A model generated the notes under the pieces. The model saw nothing but the letters and a program-made list of their open reading frames with translations, was not told where the DNA came from and ran no database searches. 51,258 bases of DNA from Lachnospiraceae bacterium (GTDB taxonomy: Bacteria; Bacillota; Clostridia; Lachnospirales; Lachnospiraceae): positions 1 to 51,258 of the forward strand of contig JAIKWF010000001.1 of the NCBI GenBank assembly GCA_024685005.1, written 5' to 3'. Shown piece after piece: positions 10,262-19,336 of this stretch (position 1 is its first letter; each line of letters begins with the position of its first letter). The translations under genes were made by a program, and so were the position numbers.

Positions 10262-10289
10262 ATAATAGCACAATATCTTGACTAGTCAA
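10262..10289 (-). promoter_or_regulatory. promoter of the Fn3 protein gene with overlapping palindrome
   Basis: Minus-strand TTGACT (10284-10289), 16-base spacer, TATTAT (10262-10267). The -35 box is half of a perfect 12-bp palindrome, TTGACTAGTCAA (10278-10289), which could be an operator or chance. Confidence 0.65.
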
Positions 10290-10337
10290 TCACGAAACAA
10301 CGCTATTTCTTGTGTTTTTTCTTAATATTTAATTAAG

Positions 10338-10601
10338 TCAGCCTTCGACAATGAGATATCTTCCGTCTCCCACATCAAAAACCTCATCCGCTTCGGTGAT
10401 ATCCTCCACGCCGGCTCCACCTGCATCGATCCCTTCTTCCTCAAAGTAATCCAGGACCTCCTGCTTGCCAGAAACCACCACTGCAAAGCTCTCTTCCAGA
10501 AAATCTCTTGCTTCTTCCCTTGTCTGTGCTACTTTCTCGGGATAGAGATTAAGCTGCTGCTCCAAAAAAGCGTCTAACACCGCATCATCAAATTCCGGCA
10601 T
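10338..10601 (-). CDS. small acidic conserved protein
   Basis: An 87-residue, strongly acidic protein (MPEFDDAVLDAFLEQQLNLYPEKVAQTREEARDFLEES in parts) ending GRYLIVEG. I recall similar short proteins as conserved hypotheticals in Lachnospiraceae, sometimes mislabelled as glyoxalase, but know no function. It has no membrane segment or cysteines. AAAGGAGA lies seven bases before the ATG. It starts 13 bases after the HAD hydrolase stop and is the last gene of the pheA-ppx-ppk unit. Confidence 0.65.
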   Translation of the reverse strand: MPEFDDAVLDAFLEQQLNLYPEKVAQTREEARDFLEESFAVVVSGKQEVLDYFEEEGIDAGGAGVEDITEADEVFDVGDGRYLIVEG

Positions 10602-10614
10602 ATCTTTTCTCCTT

Positions 10615-11427
10615 TCAAATCTTCAGATCATTTTCCAAAAGCCTGCGAAGCACTCCTGCCACGCCGTTTTCCCAGTATGGGGGACACACATACTTGGCGG
10701 CTCTTTTTACGCTTTCCACCGCATTGCCCACGGCAAAGCTCTCTCCCGCTGCCTGCATCAGCCCTATATCGTTACCGTTATCTCCGAAAGCTACCACTTC
10801 TTCGGGGCTGATTCCCAAATGCTTTGTCAAAAACATAAGACCGTTTCCTTTATCTACGGATGCATCCATAAAATCTACCCAGTCTTCGCCTCCCATGGTA
10901 GCCTTCACAAGGTCCTTCCACTTCGGGATCATCTCTCGTTCTCCCACTTCCCGAATGGAGCCTTTTTTGTAAACGGCGATCTTTACGATCTCAAGAGGCT
11001 CGGCTAAGATATCATCCACCACCGTCACATCATTCCGGTATCCCTCCCGCAGAAGCCGGATAAAATCTTCATTTTTACTTTCCACAAAACATCCTTTTGT
11101 TGTAGAGGCGCAAACATGAGCATCCATGGGGTAATACCTGCGAAGATCCTCCATGATCGCTTCCACGTAATTTCTCGGGATGGCCACCTGATGGATGGTC
11201 TGCCCGCCTTTTAAAATGTGGGCGCCGTTTTCCGCAATATAACAAAGGGGCCTGTCAACGGGCGCGAACACCTTCCGAACGCTGCCATACTGCCTTCCGC
11301 TTGCCACGGTAACGACCACGCCTCTGTCAGCCAGAGCCCTGAAAAGCTCCGCCTGTTCCTGTGTGATCTCCGGGGAGGACTCCTTTACCAGAGTACCGTC
11401 CAGATCCGTTGCGATCATTTTTATCAT
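10615..11427 (-). CDS. Cof-type HAD-superfamily phosphatase
   Basis: A 270-residue soluble hydrolase of the Cof subfamily, whose members remove phosphate from sugar phosphates, nucleotides or flavins. Motif I is MIATDLDGTLV with both aspartates, motif II VTVASGRQYG, motif III the Lys in DASVDKGNGLMFL, and motif IV VVAFGDNGNDIGLMQAAGESFAVGNA. The cap domain lies between residues about 85 and 185. Length and motifs are complete. Its place after ppk suggests a phosphate-related job, but the substrate cannot be told. Confidence 0.88.
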   Translation of the reverse strand: MIKMIATDLDGTLVKESSPEITQEQAELFRALADRGVVVTVASGRQYGSVRKVFAPVDRPLCYIAENGAHILKGGQTIHQVAIPRNYVEAIMEDLRRYYPMDAHVCASTTKGCFVESKNEDFIRLLREGYRNDVTVVDDILAEPLEIVKIAVYKKGSIREVGEREMIPKWKDLVKATMGGEDWVDFMDASVDKGNGLMFLTKHLGISPEEVVAFGDNGNDIGLMQAAGESFAVGNAVESVKRAAKYVCPPYWENGVAGVLRRLLENDLKI

Positions 11428-11463
11428 TTTGCTTCTTCCGCCTCTCTGCCGGATCTGCCGGCT

Positions 11464-13662
11464 TTACCTTGGAGTTTCCGGTATGAAAACTCTTGTCTGC
11501 TGAGTACTCTGGGCTTTTGCCATTTCCTTCGACGTCCGGATTGCCTCCTCACAGAAGGTATCCTGGGCACAGACTAGCGCCTTGCCGCGCCTGTCGATCT
11601 TCTCGTAGGTATCCTCCGGCGTTAACAGATGTGCCTTTAGCGTATCGGAAAGCTGTACCTGCAAGATATGGATCACCTGTTCCTTCAAATCTTCCTCTTC
11701 AATGGGGAAAAGGATCTCCACTCTTCGCTCCAGATTCCTGGGCATCCAGTCCGCACTGGCCAGGAAGATCTGCGGCGTACCGTTATTTTCAAAATAGAAG
11801 ATCCGGGCATGCTCCAGGAAATTGCCCACGATGGACCGCACCGTAATATTCTCGCTGATTCCCGGAATCCCCACCTTCAGACAGCAGATCCCCCGGACGA
11901 TCAGATCGATCTTCACACCGGCCATGCTGGCTTCATAAAGTGCTTCGATAATATCCCTGTCGCAAAGAGAATTCATCTTGGCCACGATCCGTGCATGATT
12001 TCCGCTCTTTGCATAATCCGTTTCCCGGTGAATAAGCTGCAAAAATCTGTCCTTCAGCCAAAGAGGCGCCAGAGAAAGCTTATTCCAGTTCTTAGGCTCC
12101 GAATAACCGGAGAGCATGTTAAAGACAGCGGTGGCATCCTCTCCGATGGCATCCCGGCAGGTCAAAAGTCCCAGGTCCGTGTAAAGTTTTGCCGTGGCAT
12201 CGTTATAGTTACCGGTTCCCAGATGTACATATCTGCGGATACCGTCATCTTCTCTTCTGACTACCAACGTGATCTTGGAATGGGTCTTAAGACCCACCAG
12301 ACCGTATATAACGTGGCATCCCGCCTGCTCCAGCATTTTTGCCCAGACGATGTTGTTCTCTTCATCAAATCTGGCCTTCAGTTCCACCAGAACCGTTACC
12401 TGCTTGCCGTTTTCCGCCGCCTGAGCCAGGGCCCGGATAATGGGAGAATTACCGCTGACCCGGTACAGGGTCTGTTTGATGGCCAGTACCTGGGGATCAA
12501 CAGCCGCCTGCTGGATAAAGGAAACCACCGGCTCAAAGGTCTGGTAGGGATGGTGCAGCAAAATATCCCGCTCTCTGATCTGTTCAAACAGATCACATCC
12601 CGCCGGCAGCTCCGGCACGTTCTGGGGCTTGTAGGTAGGCGCCTTCAGATCGTCAAATCCCGGCAGTGAATACATCTTCATCAGGAAAGTCAGATCCAAA
12701 GGACCATTGATATAGTAAATATCATTTTCGTTCAGCTCCAGTTCCTCTTTTAGGAAACGAAGGAGTTTTTTGTGAATGCCGTCCTCCACTTCCAGACGGA
12801 TGGCATTTCCTCTCTGCCGCTGTTTCAGCTGCTTTTCAATCTCCGCCAGAAGATCCGCAGCCTCGTCCTCATCAATGAGAAGATCCGCATTTCTCATAAC
12901 ACGGTAAGGATGTGCACAGATCACATCATAGTTGAGGAACAGCTTGTCAATGTTCAGCTCAATGATCTGCTCTAACAGGATCAGATGACACTTGCAGTCA
13001 TCCTCAAACAGCTGGCCGGGCAATTCCACAAAACGTGGCAGCACGGAAGGAACCTGCACCGTGGCAAATTCCACGTCCTCACCGGAACCGTTCTTTTTCT
13101 TAAGCAGCGCCGCCAGATTCAGAGTCTTGTTCCGGATCAGCGGAAACGGTCTGGAAGAATCCACTGCCATGGGCGTCAGTACCGGATAGATATTATCATC
13201 GAAATACCGGCTCAGGTACTCGCTCTGCTCCTTTGTCAGTACTTCATGATGTCCCACAATGTGCAGTCCGCTGCTCTCAAGCTGGGGGATCAGCGACCTG
13301 TTATAGGTGGAGTATTGCAGGGAAACCAGCTCATGGGTAGCCCGGTAGATCCCCTCCAGCTGCCCGGAAGGTGTCAGGCCGGCAATGTCTCTTTTCCTTA
13401 CCCCCGCTTCCTCCATATCCTTTAAGGAAGCCACACGCACCATAAAGAATTCATCCAGGTTGGATGCCGTAATGCTTAAAAACTTCAGTCGTTCAAACAG
13501 GGGAATCTTTTTATCCCTCGCTTCTCCCAGGATCCTGTTATCAAACATCAGCCATGACAATTCACGGTTTGTGTAAAGGGAAGGATCCGTCAGATCCGTA
13601 ATCTGTGTTTTTGTCTTATTTGTTAGCTTACGCTTACTTTTTTTCTCTTTGCTCTCTGCCAC
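11464..13662 (-). CDS. ppk1: polyphosphate kinase 1
   Basis: A 732-residue enzyme that reversibly builds polyphosphate from ATP. The N-terminal segment has YTNRELSWLMFDNRIL and ITASNLDEFFMVRVASLKD. The catalytic part has the phospho-histidine region GLKTHSKITLVVRRED, then YVHLGTGNYND and SGNHARIVAKMNSL. The first 22 residues are a Lys-rich extension (MAESKEKKSKRKLTNKTKTQ). The start is GTG at 13662 after AAAGGCGG. It lies 27 bases after ppx, so synthesis and breakdown enzymes for polyphosphate are made from one transcript. Length is typical of PPK1. Confidence 0.95.
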   Translation of the reverse strand: MAESKEKKSKRKLTNKTKTQITDLTDPSLYTNRELSWLMFDNRILGEARDKKIPLFERLKFLSITASNLDEFFMVRVASLKDMEEAGVRKRDIAGLTPSGQLEGIYRATHELVSLQYSTYNRSLIPQLESSGLHIVGHHEVLTKEQSEYLSRYFDDNIYPVLTPMAVDSSRPFPLIRNKTLNLAALLKKKNGSGEDVEFATVQVPSVLPRFVELPGQLFEDDCKCHLILLEQIIELNIDKLFLNYDVICAHPYRVMRNADLLIDEDEAADLLAEIEKQLKQRQRGNAIRLEVEDGIHKKLLRFLKEELELNENDIYYINGPLDLTFLMKMYSLPGFDDLKAPTYKPQNVPELPAGCDLFEQIRERDILLHHPYQTFEPVVSFIQQAAVDPQVLAIKQTLYRVSGNSPIIRALAQAAENGKQVTVLVELKARFDEENNIVWAKMLEQAGCHVIYGLVGLKTHSKITLVVRREDDGIRRYVHLGTGNYNDATAKLYTDLGLLTCRDAIGEDATAVFNMLSGYSEPKNWNKLSLAPLWLKDRFLQLIHRETDYAKSGNHARIVAKMNSLCDRDIIEALYEASMAGVKIDLIVRGICCLKVGIPGISENITVRSIVGNFLEHARIFYFENNGTPQIFLASADWMPRNLERRVEILFPIEEEDLKEQVIHILQVQLSDTLKAHLLTPEDTYEKIDRRGKALVCAQDTFCEEAIRTSKEMAKAQSTQQTRVFIPETPR

Positions 13663-13689
13663 AGTAAACCGCCTTTCCGCCGCGCCTGA

Positions 13690-15246
13690 TCAGACTTGCG
13701 GCATGCCTGTTCTCTTATGTCTGACTACCGGTCTGATATGAAAAATTTCTTCGAAAAAGTCTGCTCTCGGTCCCAGCAGTCCCAGCTCAAGTGTCATATC
13801 CTCCGGTGTATCCACCAGGATCATCAGTTCTCTGTCTTTCAAAGAAACTTTTATGGTATTGAATTTTTCCCTGTAGCTTCTTACCAGTCCGTTTGAAACC
13901 TTTAGAATGGCAGTAAGCTTCGCCACTTTCAGGTAAGCTTCACTGTCCAGCCCGGTGCCGGCCCGCATCTGTGCATCGTACTCGAAATCCACCCGGTTAT
14001 ATTTTACAACATTGGCTACGATCTCCCGTTCCATATGAGACAGACCGATGATCTCGTTGGCCATGATGATGCTGTGGGAACACTCGCCCACATTGGACAT
14101 GCTGATATATTTTCCGCAGTCATTCAGTCTGGCCGCCAGCTGCAAAAGAAGCCGTTCTCTGTTCTTCAGACCGTGGATCTTTTTGGTATGATCAAAAATC
14201 TCCAGTGCGATCTGTTCCATCAACGCCGCCCGGGGTACGTTACTTAAAAACCGTCTTCCGATGTTGTCGGCGCAGGCCAGAATGTCCTTTTCGAAATCAT
14301 GGTCAAAGCGGATCATTTTATTCTGCTCCGCATATTCATATCCGATTCCGTCGCACAGGCTCACACCCGGAGCCCAGAGCATCTTGCTTCCCAGAAGTTC
14401 CATGATCCGGCAGACCATCTCACAGCTGATATAAAGAAGGAACGCCTTTTCCTCGCTGATGCCGATGTATTTTGCGATCTGGGTACGGTTCCTTGTCCGG
14501 ATCTTTTCCAAAAAGCGCCGACATTCTTTTCCCGACAAAAAGCCGGGGTTATCAAATCCCAGATCTTCCCGCTGCATCACTGCCGAAAGATAATCATCCA
14601 CCAGGATGATGTTGTCGATCTTCCGCTCCGAAAGAAACAGCCTTCGCATGACTTCCATCTGGTTGTCCACCTGCTCCTTGATCAGCGGTTCATAGCCGCT
14701 GTGGCGGATATGCATGGAAAGGATCCTCTCCCGCAAACGCAAAAGACCCAGGCGAAGGTTTTGGGTAGCCACCAGCTTATCCTTGTCAAACAGGGAGATC
14801 TGGGTACTTCCGCCTCCCACGTCCACAATGGCGGTTCCTTTTCCGATGACCCGCTCAAAAAGCTCTCCCTTGGATGCAATGGCTTTATAATCCAAAAAGC
14901 GCTGCTCGGAGTTACTGATCTGTGCCACCTCGATCCCCGTTCGCGAACGGATCATATCCAGGATCACGGCAGCATTCTCTGTCTCTCTGATGGCGCTGGT
15001 ACCGTAGGCCTTGTAAGCATCCACATGATATGCTTTCATAATACCCCGGAACCCGGATAGGACCTCGCACAGTTCGTCCACCCGCTTCATGGAGATCTTT
15101 CCCTGATTGTAGGTATCAGTTCCCAGTTCCACTCTCTGCATCACATGGTCGATCTCTTTTAAGCCGGTCTTTCCCGATACTTCGAATATCTTCATGGCCA
15201 GCTCATATGAACCTACATCAATGGCTGCAAATGTTTTGTATGCCAT
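13690..15246 (-). CDS. ppx: Ppx/GppA family exopolyphosphatase with HD domain
   Basis: A 518-residue member of the sugar-kinase/Hsp70-fold Ppx/GppA family. It begins FAAIDVGSYELAMKIFEV and has GTSAIRETENAAVI and AIVDVGGGSTQISLFDKDKL, which bind phosphate. The C-terminal third (from about residue 315) is HD-like, with NDCGKYISMSNVGECSHSII and GLSHMEREIVANVVKY. Family members degrade polyphosphate chains from the end or hydrolyse pppGpp; the adjacent ppk1 favours exopolyphosphatase. It lies between pheA (28 bases upstream) and ppk1. Confidence 0.9.
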   Translation of the reverse strand: MAYKTFAAIDVGSYELAMKIFEVSGKTGLKEIDHVMQRVELGTDTYNQGKISMKRVDELCEVLSGFRGIMKAYHVDAYKAYGTSAIRETENAAVILDMIRSRTGIEVAQISNSEQRFLDYKAIASKGELFERVIGKGTAIVDVGGGSTQISLFDKDKLVATQNLRLGLLRLRERILSMHIRHSGYEPLIKEQVDNQMEVMRRLFLSERKIDNIILVDDYLSAVMQREDLGFDNPGFLSGKECRRFLEKIRTRNRTQIAKYIGISEEKAFLLYISCEMVCRIMELLGSKMLWAPGVSLCDGIGYEYAEQNKMIRFDHDFEKDILACADNIGRRFLSNVPRAALMEQIALEIFDHTKKIHGLKNRERLLLQLAARLNDCGKYISMSNVGECSHSIIMANEIIGLSHMEREIVANVVKYNRVDFEYDAQMRAGTGLDSEAYLKVAKLTAILKVSNGLVRSYREKFNTIKVSLKDRELMILVDTPEDMTLELGLLGPRADFFEEIFHIRPVVRHKRTGMPQV

Positions 15247-15274
15247 GCGCTTTCCCCCATTTGTCTATACTTTT

Positions 15275-16414
15275 TTAATAGTTCCCCAAAACACGCAGAT
15301 ATCTGGCTTCTTCCCGCAGTCCCCTAAGGGCATTGCGTACCGCTCCCTGAGCCAGATTCCCTTCAAAATCCAAAAAGAACCGGTATTCCCAGTCTCTGTC
15401 GGGAATGGGTCTAGATTCGATTCTGGTCATGTTCAGATCATTGTAAATAAAATGGGACAGCATGCGGTACAAAGATCCGCTTCTGTGGGGCAGTTCAAAA
15501 CAGATACTGATCTTTTCCGCATCTTCTTTGTAGATCTTCCGGTTCGTAACAATGATAAAGCGGGTGGAGTTGGTATCCGACTGATTGATGCCCTTTTTCA
15601 GGATCTCCAGTCCGTAAACCCCGGCTGCATATTCACTGGCCACCGCCGCTTTTTCCGGATCCCCGTCCTGCTTTACCTTCGCTGCCGCAAAAGCATTATT
15701 TTTCATACCGATCTGTTCATAGCCGTAGCTTTCCAGAAAGCGCTCACTCTGCATCAGGGCCTGGGGATGGGCGTACACCCTTTTGATGCTGCCAAGGTCC
15801 GCCCCCGGAAGTCCCAGAAGACAATGCTCGATGGGCATGATCTGTTCCCCCACGATATAATTTTCGAATTCTGCCAAAAGATCGTAGATCTCACTGACGG
15901 TGCCTGCCGTGGAGTTTTCGATGGGAAGCACCGCATACTCAGCGCTTCCTTCCTCAATGGCTCCCATGGCGTCCCGAAAGGTCTCCACACAAAAGACGTT
16001 GGCTTCTTCCGAAAAGAATGCCTTCGTTGCTGCTTCAGAGTAAGACCCCTGTGCTCCCTGATAAACCACCCGTACGGGGCCTTTGCTAAGGTCTTTTACT
16101 CCGATAAAGGGCGGATTCCCGGAAAAGCCCGCTTCTTCCAGCCGCTTATACTGCAGCTTTCTGCTGGTGCACATGATCTGCTCGAACAGCTCTCCGATCC
16201 CGTGTCTGTTAAAATCATCTTCCGCCAGACGGGAAAGGGTTCTGATCTTTTCTTCTTCCCGCTGCTTATCAAATATCTTTTTTCCGCTTTTGATCTTGTA
16301 GTCAGCTACTTTCTCGCATACCGACATACGCTGCTTATACAGATCCACGATCTTTTGATCGATCTCATCGAGCTGATCCCGATACTGCAAAAGTTCCGAT
16401 TGATTCTCTGCCAT
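15275..16414 (-). CDS. pheA: bifunctional chorismate mutase / prephenate dehydratase (P-protein)
   Basis: A 379-residue enzyme for two steps of phenylalanine synthesis, chorismate to prephenate and prephenate to phenylpyruvate. Residues 1-95 are an AroQ-type chorismate mutase (RDQLDEIDQKIVDLYKQRM, with Arg, Lys and Glu in place). Residues about 112-290 are the dehydratase, with VYQGAQGSYSEAA, PIENSTAGTVSEIYDLL and the TRF motif (NSTRFIIV). Residues about 300-379 are an ACT domain with the phenylalanine-binding signature GSLYRML and IESRP, so feedback inhibition by Phe is expected. It is the first gene after a strong promoter, followed closely by ppx and ppk1, which have no known link to phenylalanine. 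Confidence 0.95.
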   Translation of the reverse strand: MAENQSELLQYRDQLDEIDQKIVDLYKQRMSVCEKVADYKIKSGKKIFDKQREEEKIRTLSRLAEDDFNRHGIGELFEQIMCTSRKLQYKRLEEAGFSGNPPFIGVKDLSKGPVRVVYQGAQGSYSEAATKAFFSEEANVFCVETFRDAMGAIEEGSAEYAVLPIENSTAGTVSEIYDLLAEFENYIVGEQIMPIEHCLLGLPGADLGSIKRVYAHPQALMQSERFLESYGYEQIGMKNNAFAAAKVKQDGDPEKAAVASEYAAGVYGLEILKKGINQSDTNSTRFIIVTNRKIYKEDAEKISICFELPHRSGSLYRMLSHFIYNDLNMTRIESRPIPDRDWEYRFFLDFEGNLAQGAVRNALRGLREEARYLRVLGNY

Positions 16415-16448
16415 GAATTTTCTTTTTCCTTTATCGTTTTATGTTCCA

Positions 16449-16477
16449 ATTATACGATTCTTTGTACCCCCTTGCAA
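16449..16477 (-). promoter_or_regulatory. sigma-A promoter of the pheA-ppx-ppk1 unit
   Basis: Minus-strand TTGCAA (16472-16477), 17-base spacer and a perfect TATAAT (16449-16454), 35 bases before the pheA ATG. No T-box or leader-peptide structure fits in the short leader. Confidence 0.82.
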
Positions 16478-16517
16478 CCCTGCCGCCGCTTGTCTGTTTC
16501 CTTTTAAAAGCGGTTGT

Positions 16518-16525
16518 GCTACAAT
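16518..16525 (+). promoter_or_regulatory. extended -10 promoter for the DUF5050 gene
   Basis: TGC-TACAAT about 30 bases before the ATG at 16555 looks like an extended -10 element. No good -35 box is present. It is divergent from the pheA promoter. Confidence 0.45.
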
Positions 16526-16554
16526 AAAAGCAGGTAAAAAAGGAGGGCTCTGCC

Positions 16555-17586
16555 ATGAATAAAAAAATGATCCCGTTCTTACTCGTGATCCTTCTTCTGA
16601 TCGGTGTGATGGGATTTTTCGCCATCCGTCGGAATGCGGATATCAAACAAAATCCGGAAGGAACCCTCGGCAACACCGCAGGGAACCTGAATAACGGCGG
16701 CTACTTTTGCGAAACAGCGGATGCCATTTATTTTGCCAATCCCTACGATGAAGGCACTTTATATAAAATGAATCCGGATTTTACGGATATCAAAAAACTC
16801 AGCGACGCTGCCGTTGGTTATATCAACAGCGCCGGCAATTATCTGTACTATTATCAGAAAAACTCCTCTGCCGCATCTTCTTTGGGATTTGTGGTCCATG
16901 TATCCGGATTGTACCGCAGCGACCTGACGGGAAACCACGTACTGTGTCTGGACAAGTCCGACTGTGACAGAGTAAATCTTATCGGTAATAAGGTGTATTA
17001 CACAAAGGCCGTGGACGGGCAGATGACCCTTTGCCTCCACAGCATCACCACTTCCAAAAAAGATCCGAAGATGTTGACGGATTATCTGCTGAACCCTTCC
17101 AGCAGCGACGGAGAGCGACTCTATTACAACGGTACCGAAAGAGATCATTTCCTCTACAGCTATGATCTGGCCACCGATAACTCCCAGCTTCTGTCCCAGG
17201 GCTCCTTCTGGTTCCCTGTATACTACGGAGGCAGCGTCTATTATCTGGATCCTTCTGCCGATTACAGCCTCTGCCGTCTGGATCTTGCCGACGGTCACAC
17301 CACCGTGATCAGTGATCAGCGGGTAGACTGCTTCAACTTATCGGAAGGATATATCTACTATCAGGTTAATTCCCAGGATGATCCGGGACTGTATATGTCA
17401 CGCATCGACGGCAGCCAGCGCCAGCTTGTTTCCCCCGGTGTCTACACCAATATCAATATTGCCGGCGGCTATGTCTTTTTCCAGAACTTTAAGACTGCCA
17501 TGCCCCAGTACATGTGCCCTTTGGGATCGGTGGCTGTCAGCACTTTTGACGATGCCAAGGCCGTTGCCATGAAAAACCTGAAATGA
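16555..17586 (+). CDS. DUF5050-type membrane-anchored beta-propeller-like protein
   Basis: A 343-residue protein with an N-terminal anchor (PFLLVILLLIGVMGFFAIRR, residues 7-26) and an extracytoplasmic body. The body is built from repeats of about 45 residues of the form 'xxIYFAN-x-LYKMN', for example DAIYFANPYDEGTLYKMNPD, GNYLYYYQKN, GNKVYYTKAVDG, GERLYYNGTE, GGSVYYLDPSADYSLCRLDL and EGYIYYQVNS. This is the pattern of DUF5050 proteins, probably a beta-propeller. Function is unknown. AAAGGAGG lies eight bases upstream. It converges on the folate operon, and the two stop codons abut in the hexamer TGATCA with no terminator between. Confidence 0.78.
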   Translation: MNKKMIPFLLVILLLIGVMGFFAIRRNADIKQNPEGTLGNTAGNLNNGGYFCETADAIYFANPYDEGTLYKMNPDFTDIKKLSDAAVGYINSAGNYLYYYQKNSSAASSLGFVVHVSGLYRSDLTGNHVLCLDKSDCDRVNLIGNKVYYTKAVDGQMTLCLHSITTSKKDPKMLTDYLLNPSSSDGERLYYNGTERDHFLYSYDLATDNSQLLSQGSFWFPVYYGGSVYYLDPSADYSLCRLDLADGHTTVISDQRVDCFNLSEGYIYYQVNSQDDPGLYMSRIDGSQRQLVSPGVYTNINIAGGYVFFQNFKTAMPQYMCPLGSVAVSTFDDAKAVAMKNLK

Positions 17587-18423
17587 TCAATTCTCTTTTT
17601 CGGAAAGCTCCCTTCGCATCTGCTCCACCGTTTTATGCAGAACCGGATGACAAAGGAAGGGCGCCAGCTCATACAAAGGATCCAGCACAAAGCTTCTGTT
17701 TTGCAGATCCGCGTGGGGAATCGTAAGCTCCGGCTTACTGATCACCGCATCATCATAAAACAAAATATCCAGATCCAGTGTTCTCGGCCCCCAGCGAAAT
17801 GTTTTTTCTCTGTGGGCTTCTTTTTCCAATGATTGTAAAAAAGAAAGAAGGGCCTCCGGGCTCAGCAGGGTTTTGATCTGCATCACACCGTTTAAAAAAT
17901 CGTCCTGCTCCACCCCGCCATAGGGTTTCGTACAGATCAGGCCGGATACCCGCTTTTCTCCTGTCAGGGGATGGGAGCCGATCTTTTCGATGGCGTTTTC
18001 AAGAGTGCTTTGTTTGTCTCCCAGATTGGCCCCCAGACCGATATAAGCCGTATGCCACGCAAGGGAGGTGTGAACTTCCACGGTCTGAAAAGAAAGAGGG
18101 ATGGGTGCCTGTGGTTTTCCCAGCACAAGATCGATCCTGCTGATCCCGGGGAAGGCCAAAAGCGTTGCCCGCAGCACCTGCAAAGACGCCGCCTCCAACA
18201 GCCGGTATGTATTCTTTTGCAAAAAATCCACCATAAAAAGAGCCACCGCACCGTAGTCTGTTGTGTCCTCCAGTCTGTCACTCTCTCCGGCTTTTTCCAG
18301 ATCCGTATAAAGCACCGCATCCAGCACGAATTCCTGCCCCTGTTTTTGTTCTTCTTCATATACTCCGTGATGGGCAAAAAAAGTCACGCCACGGATACAG
18401 ATCCTGTCTGCACTTTCTGCCAT
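17587..18423 (-). CDS. folBK: fused dihydroneopterin aldolase - HPPK (FolB-FolK)
   Basis: A 278-residue fusion of two consecutive folate enzymes. Residues 1-118 are dihydroneopterin aldolase (IRGVTFFAHHGVYEEEQKQGQ, then DTTDYGAVALFMVDFL), which releases glycolaldehyde from dihydroneopterin. Residues 124-278 are 6-hydroxymethyl-dihydropterin pyrophosphokinase (AYIGLGANLGDKQSTLENAI, RWGPRTLDLDILFYDD, the two metal-binding Asp in DLDILF, and IPHADLQNRSFVLDPL). Both parts look complete. It follows folP by 20 bases and is the last gene of the operon. Confidence 0.95.
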   Translation of the reverse strand: MAESADRICIRGVTFFAHHGVYEEEQKQGQEFVLDAVLYTDLEKAGESDRLEDTTDYGAVALFMVDFLQKNTYRLLEAASLQVLRATLLAFPGISRIDLVLGKPQAPIPLSFQTVEVHTSLAWHTAYIGLGANLGDKQSTLENAIEKIGSHPLTGEKRVSGLICTKPYGGVEQDDFLNGVMQIKTLLSPEALLSFLQSLEKEAHREKTFRWGPRTLDLDILFYDDAVISKPELTIPHADLQNRSFVLDPLYELAPFLCHPVLHKTVEQMRRELSEKEN

Positions 18424-18443
18424 TTTCCTTCTCCTCCTGCGCC

Positions 18444-19277
18444 TTATACTTCCTCACGGATGGCAAGAGCCATTTTTGCTGCCCTCAGGTTTTCCTTTAC
18501 ATCATGCACTCTTACAAAAGACGCTCCCTTCAAAACAGCAACAGCCGTAGTTGCCAGTGTTCCTTCCAGCCTCTGATCCGTGGGAAGATCCAGGGTATTG
18601 CCGATCATGGATTTACGGGACGCCGCATACAAAACAGGACACCCTAAATCCTGCATCATTTCCAGATGCCCGGTAACTTTCCTGCTGCCGGCCGCGTCCT
18701 TGGCAAAGCCGATACCGGGATCTAAAATGATCTTCTCTTTAGGGATACCTGCCTTTTTTGCAAGATCCAGGCTTTCCTGCAGATCCTCCATGAACTCCGT
18801 TAAAAAGTCTTTTTTGTATTCTTCTCTCCGATTGTGCATCAGTACGCAGGGAAGGCCGGCCTCTGCGATGAGAGATGCCATGTCTCCTTCTGCTTTTAGT
18901 CCCCAGATATCATTGATCAGATCCGCACCTGCGGCGATCCCTTCCTTTGCCACCGCCGGTTTATAGGTGTCCAGCGAAATGGGAATGTCCCAGTTATGTC
19001 TGATCTTCTCGATCACAGGGGCAACCCTGTCGATCTCCTCCTGAATGGTCACTTTCTGATAACCAGGTCTGGTGGACTCGCCGCCCACATCTATGATGGC
19101 GGCACCTTCTTTGATCATGCGCTCCGTCGCAAGCATTGCATCATCCATCTTCATATGCAAGCCGCCGTCGGAAAAAGAATCCGGCGTCACATTCAAAATC
19201 CCCATGATATAAACGTCTGTTTTTGTATTAAACTCTTTATTTCCTATTCTCATTTTCCCTTTATTCATCCTCCACAT
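18444..19277 (-). CDS. folP: dihydropteroate synthase
   Basis: A TIM-barrel enzyme that joins the pterin pyrophosphate from FolK to p-aminobenzoate, the target of sulfonamides. Its signatures are complete: MGILNVTPDSFSDGG, IIDVGGESTRPGY, ISLDTYKP, LINDIWGL, VLMHNRREE, ILDPGIGFAKD, AASRKSMIG and VRVHDVKEN. The start is uncertain: ATG at 19277 (277 aa) or ATG at 19268. The second has GGAGG directly abutting it, which is too close, so the first is kept. It lies between the HD gene and folBK. Confidence 0.95.
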   Translation of the reverse strand: MWRMNKGKMRIGNKEFNTKTDVYIMGILNVTPDSFSDGGLHMKMDDAMLATERMIKEGAAIIDVGGESTRPGYQKVTIQEEIDRVAPVIEKIRHNWDIPISLDTYKPAVAKEGIAAGADLINDIWGLKAEGDMASLIAEAGLPCVLMHNRREEYKKDFLTEFMEDLQESLDLAKKAGIPKEKIILDPGIGFAKDAAGSRKVTGHLEMMQDLGCPVLYAASRKSMIGNTLDLPTDQRLEGTLATTAVAVLKGASFVRVHDVKENLRAAKMALAIREEV

Positions 19278-19322
19278 GGATCATTCCGGTGCAGCAGAGC
19301 CGGATCTGCTCTGTGCAAAAAG

Positions 19323-19336
19323 TTAGCAACCGCTAA
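19323..19336. repeat. small palindrome overlapping the HD gene stop
   Basis: TTAGC-AACC-GCTAA spans the stop codon of the HD gene. A related perfect palindrome, TTAGCACATGCTAA, overlaps the lepB stop at 24881-24894. Stems of five or six AT-rich pairs without a T run are not terminators. Confidence 0.4.
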
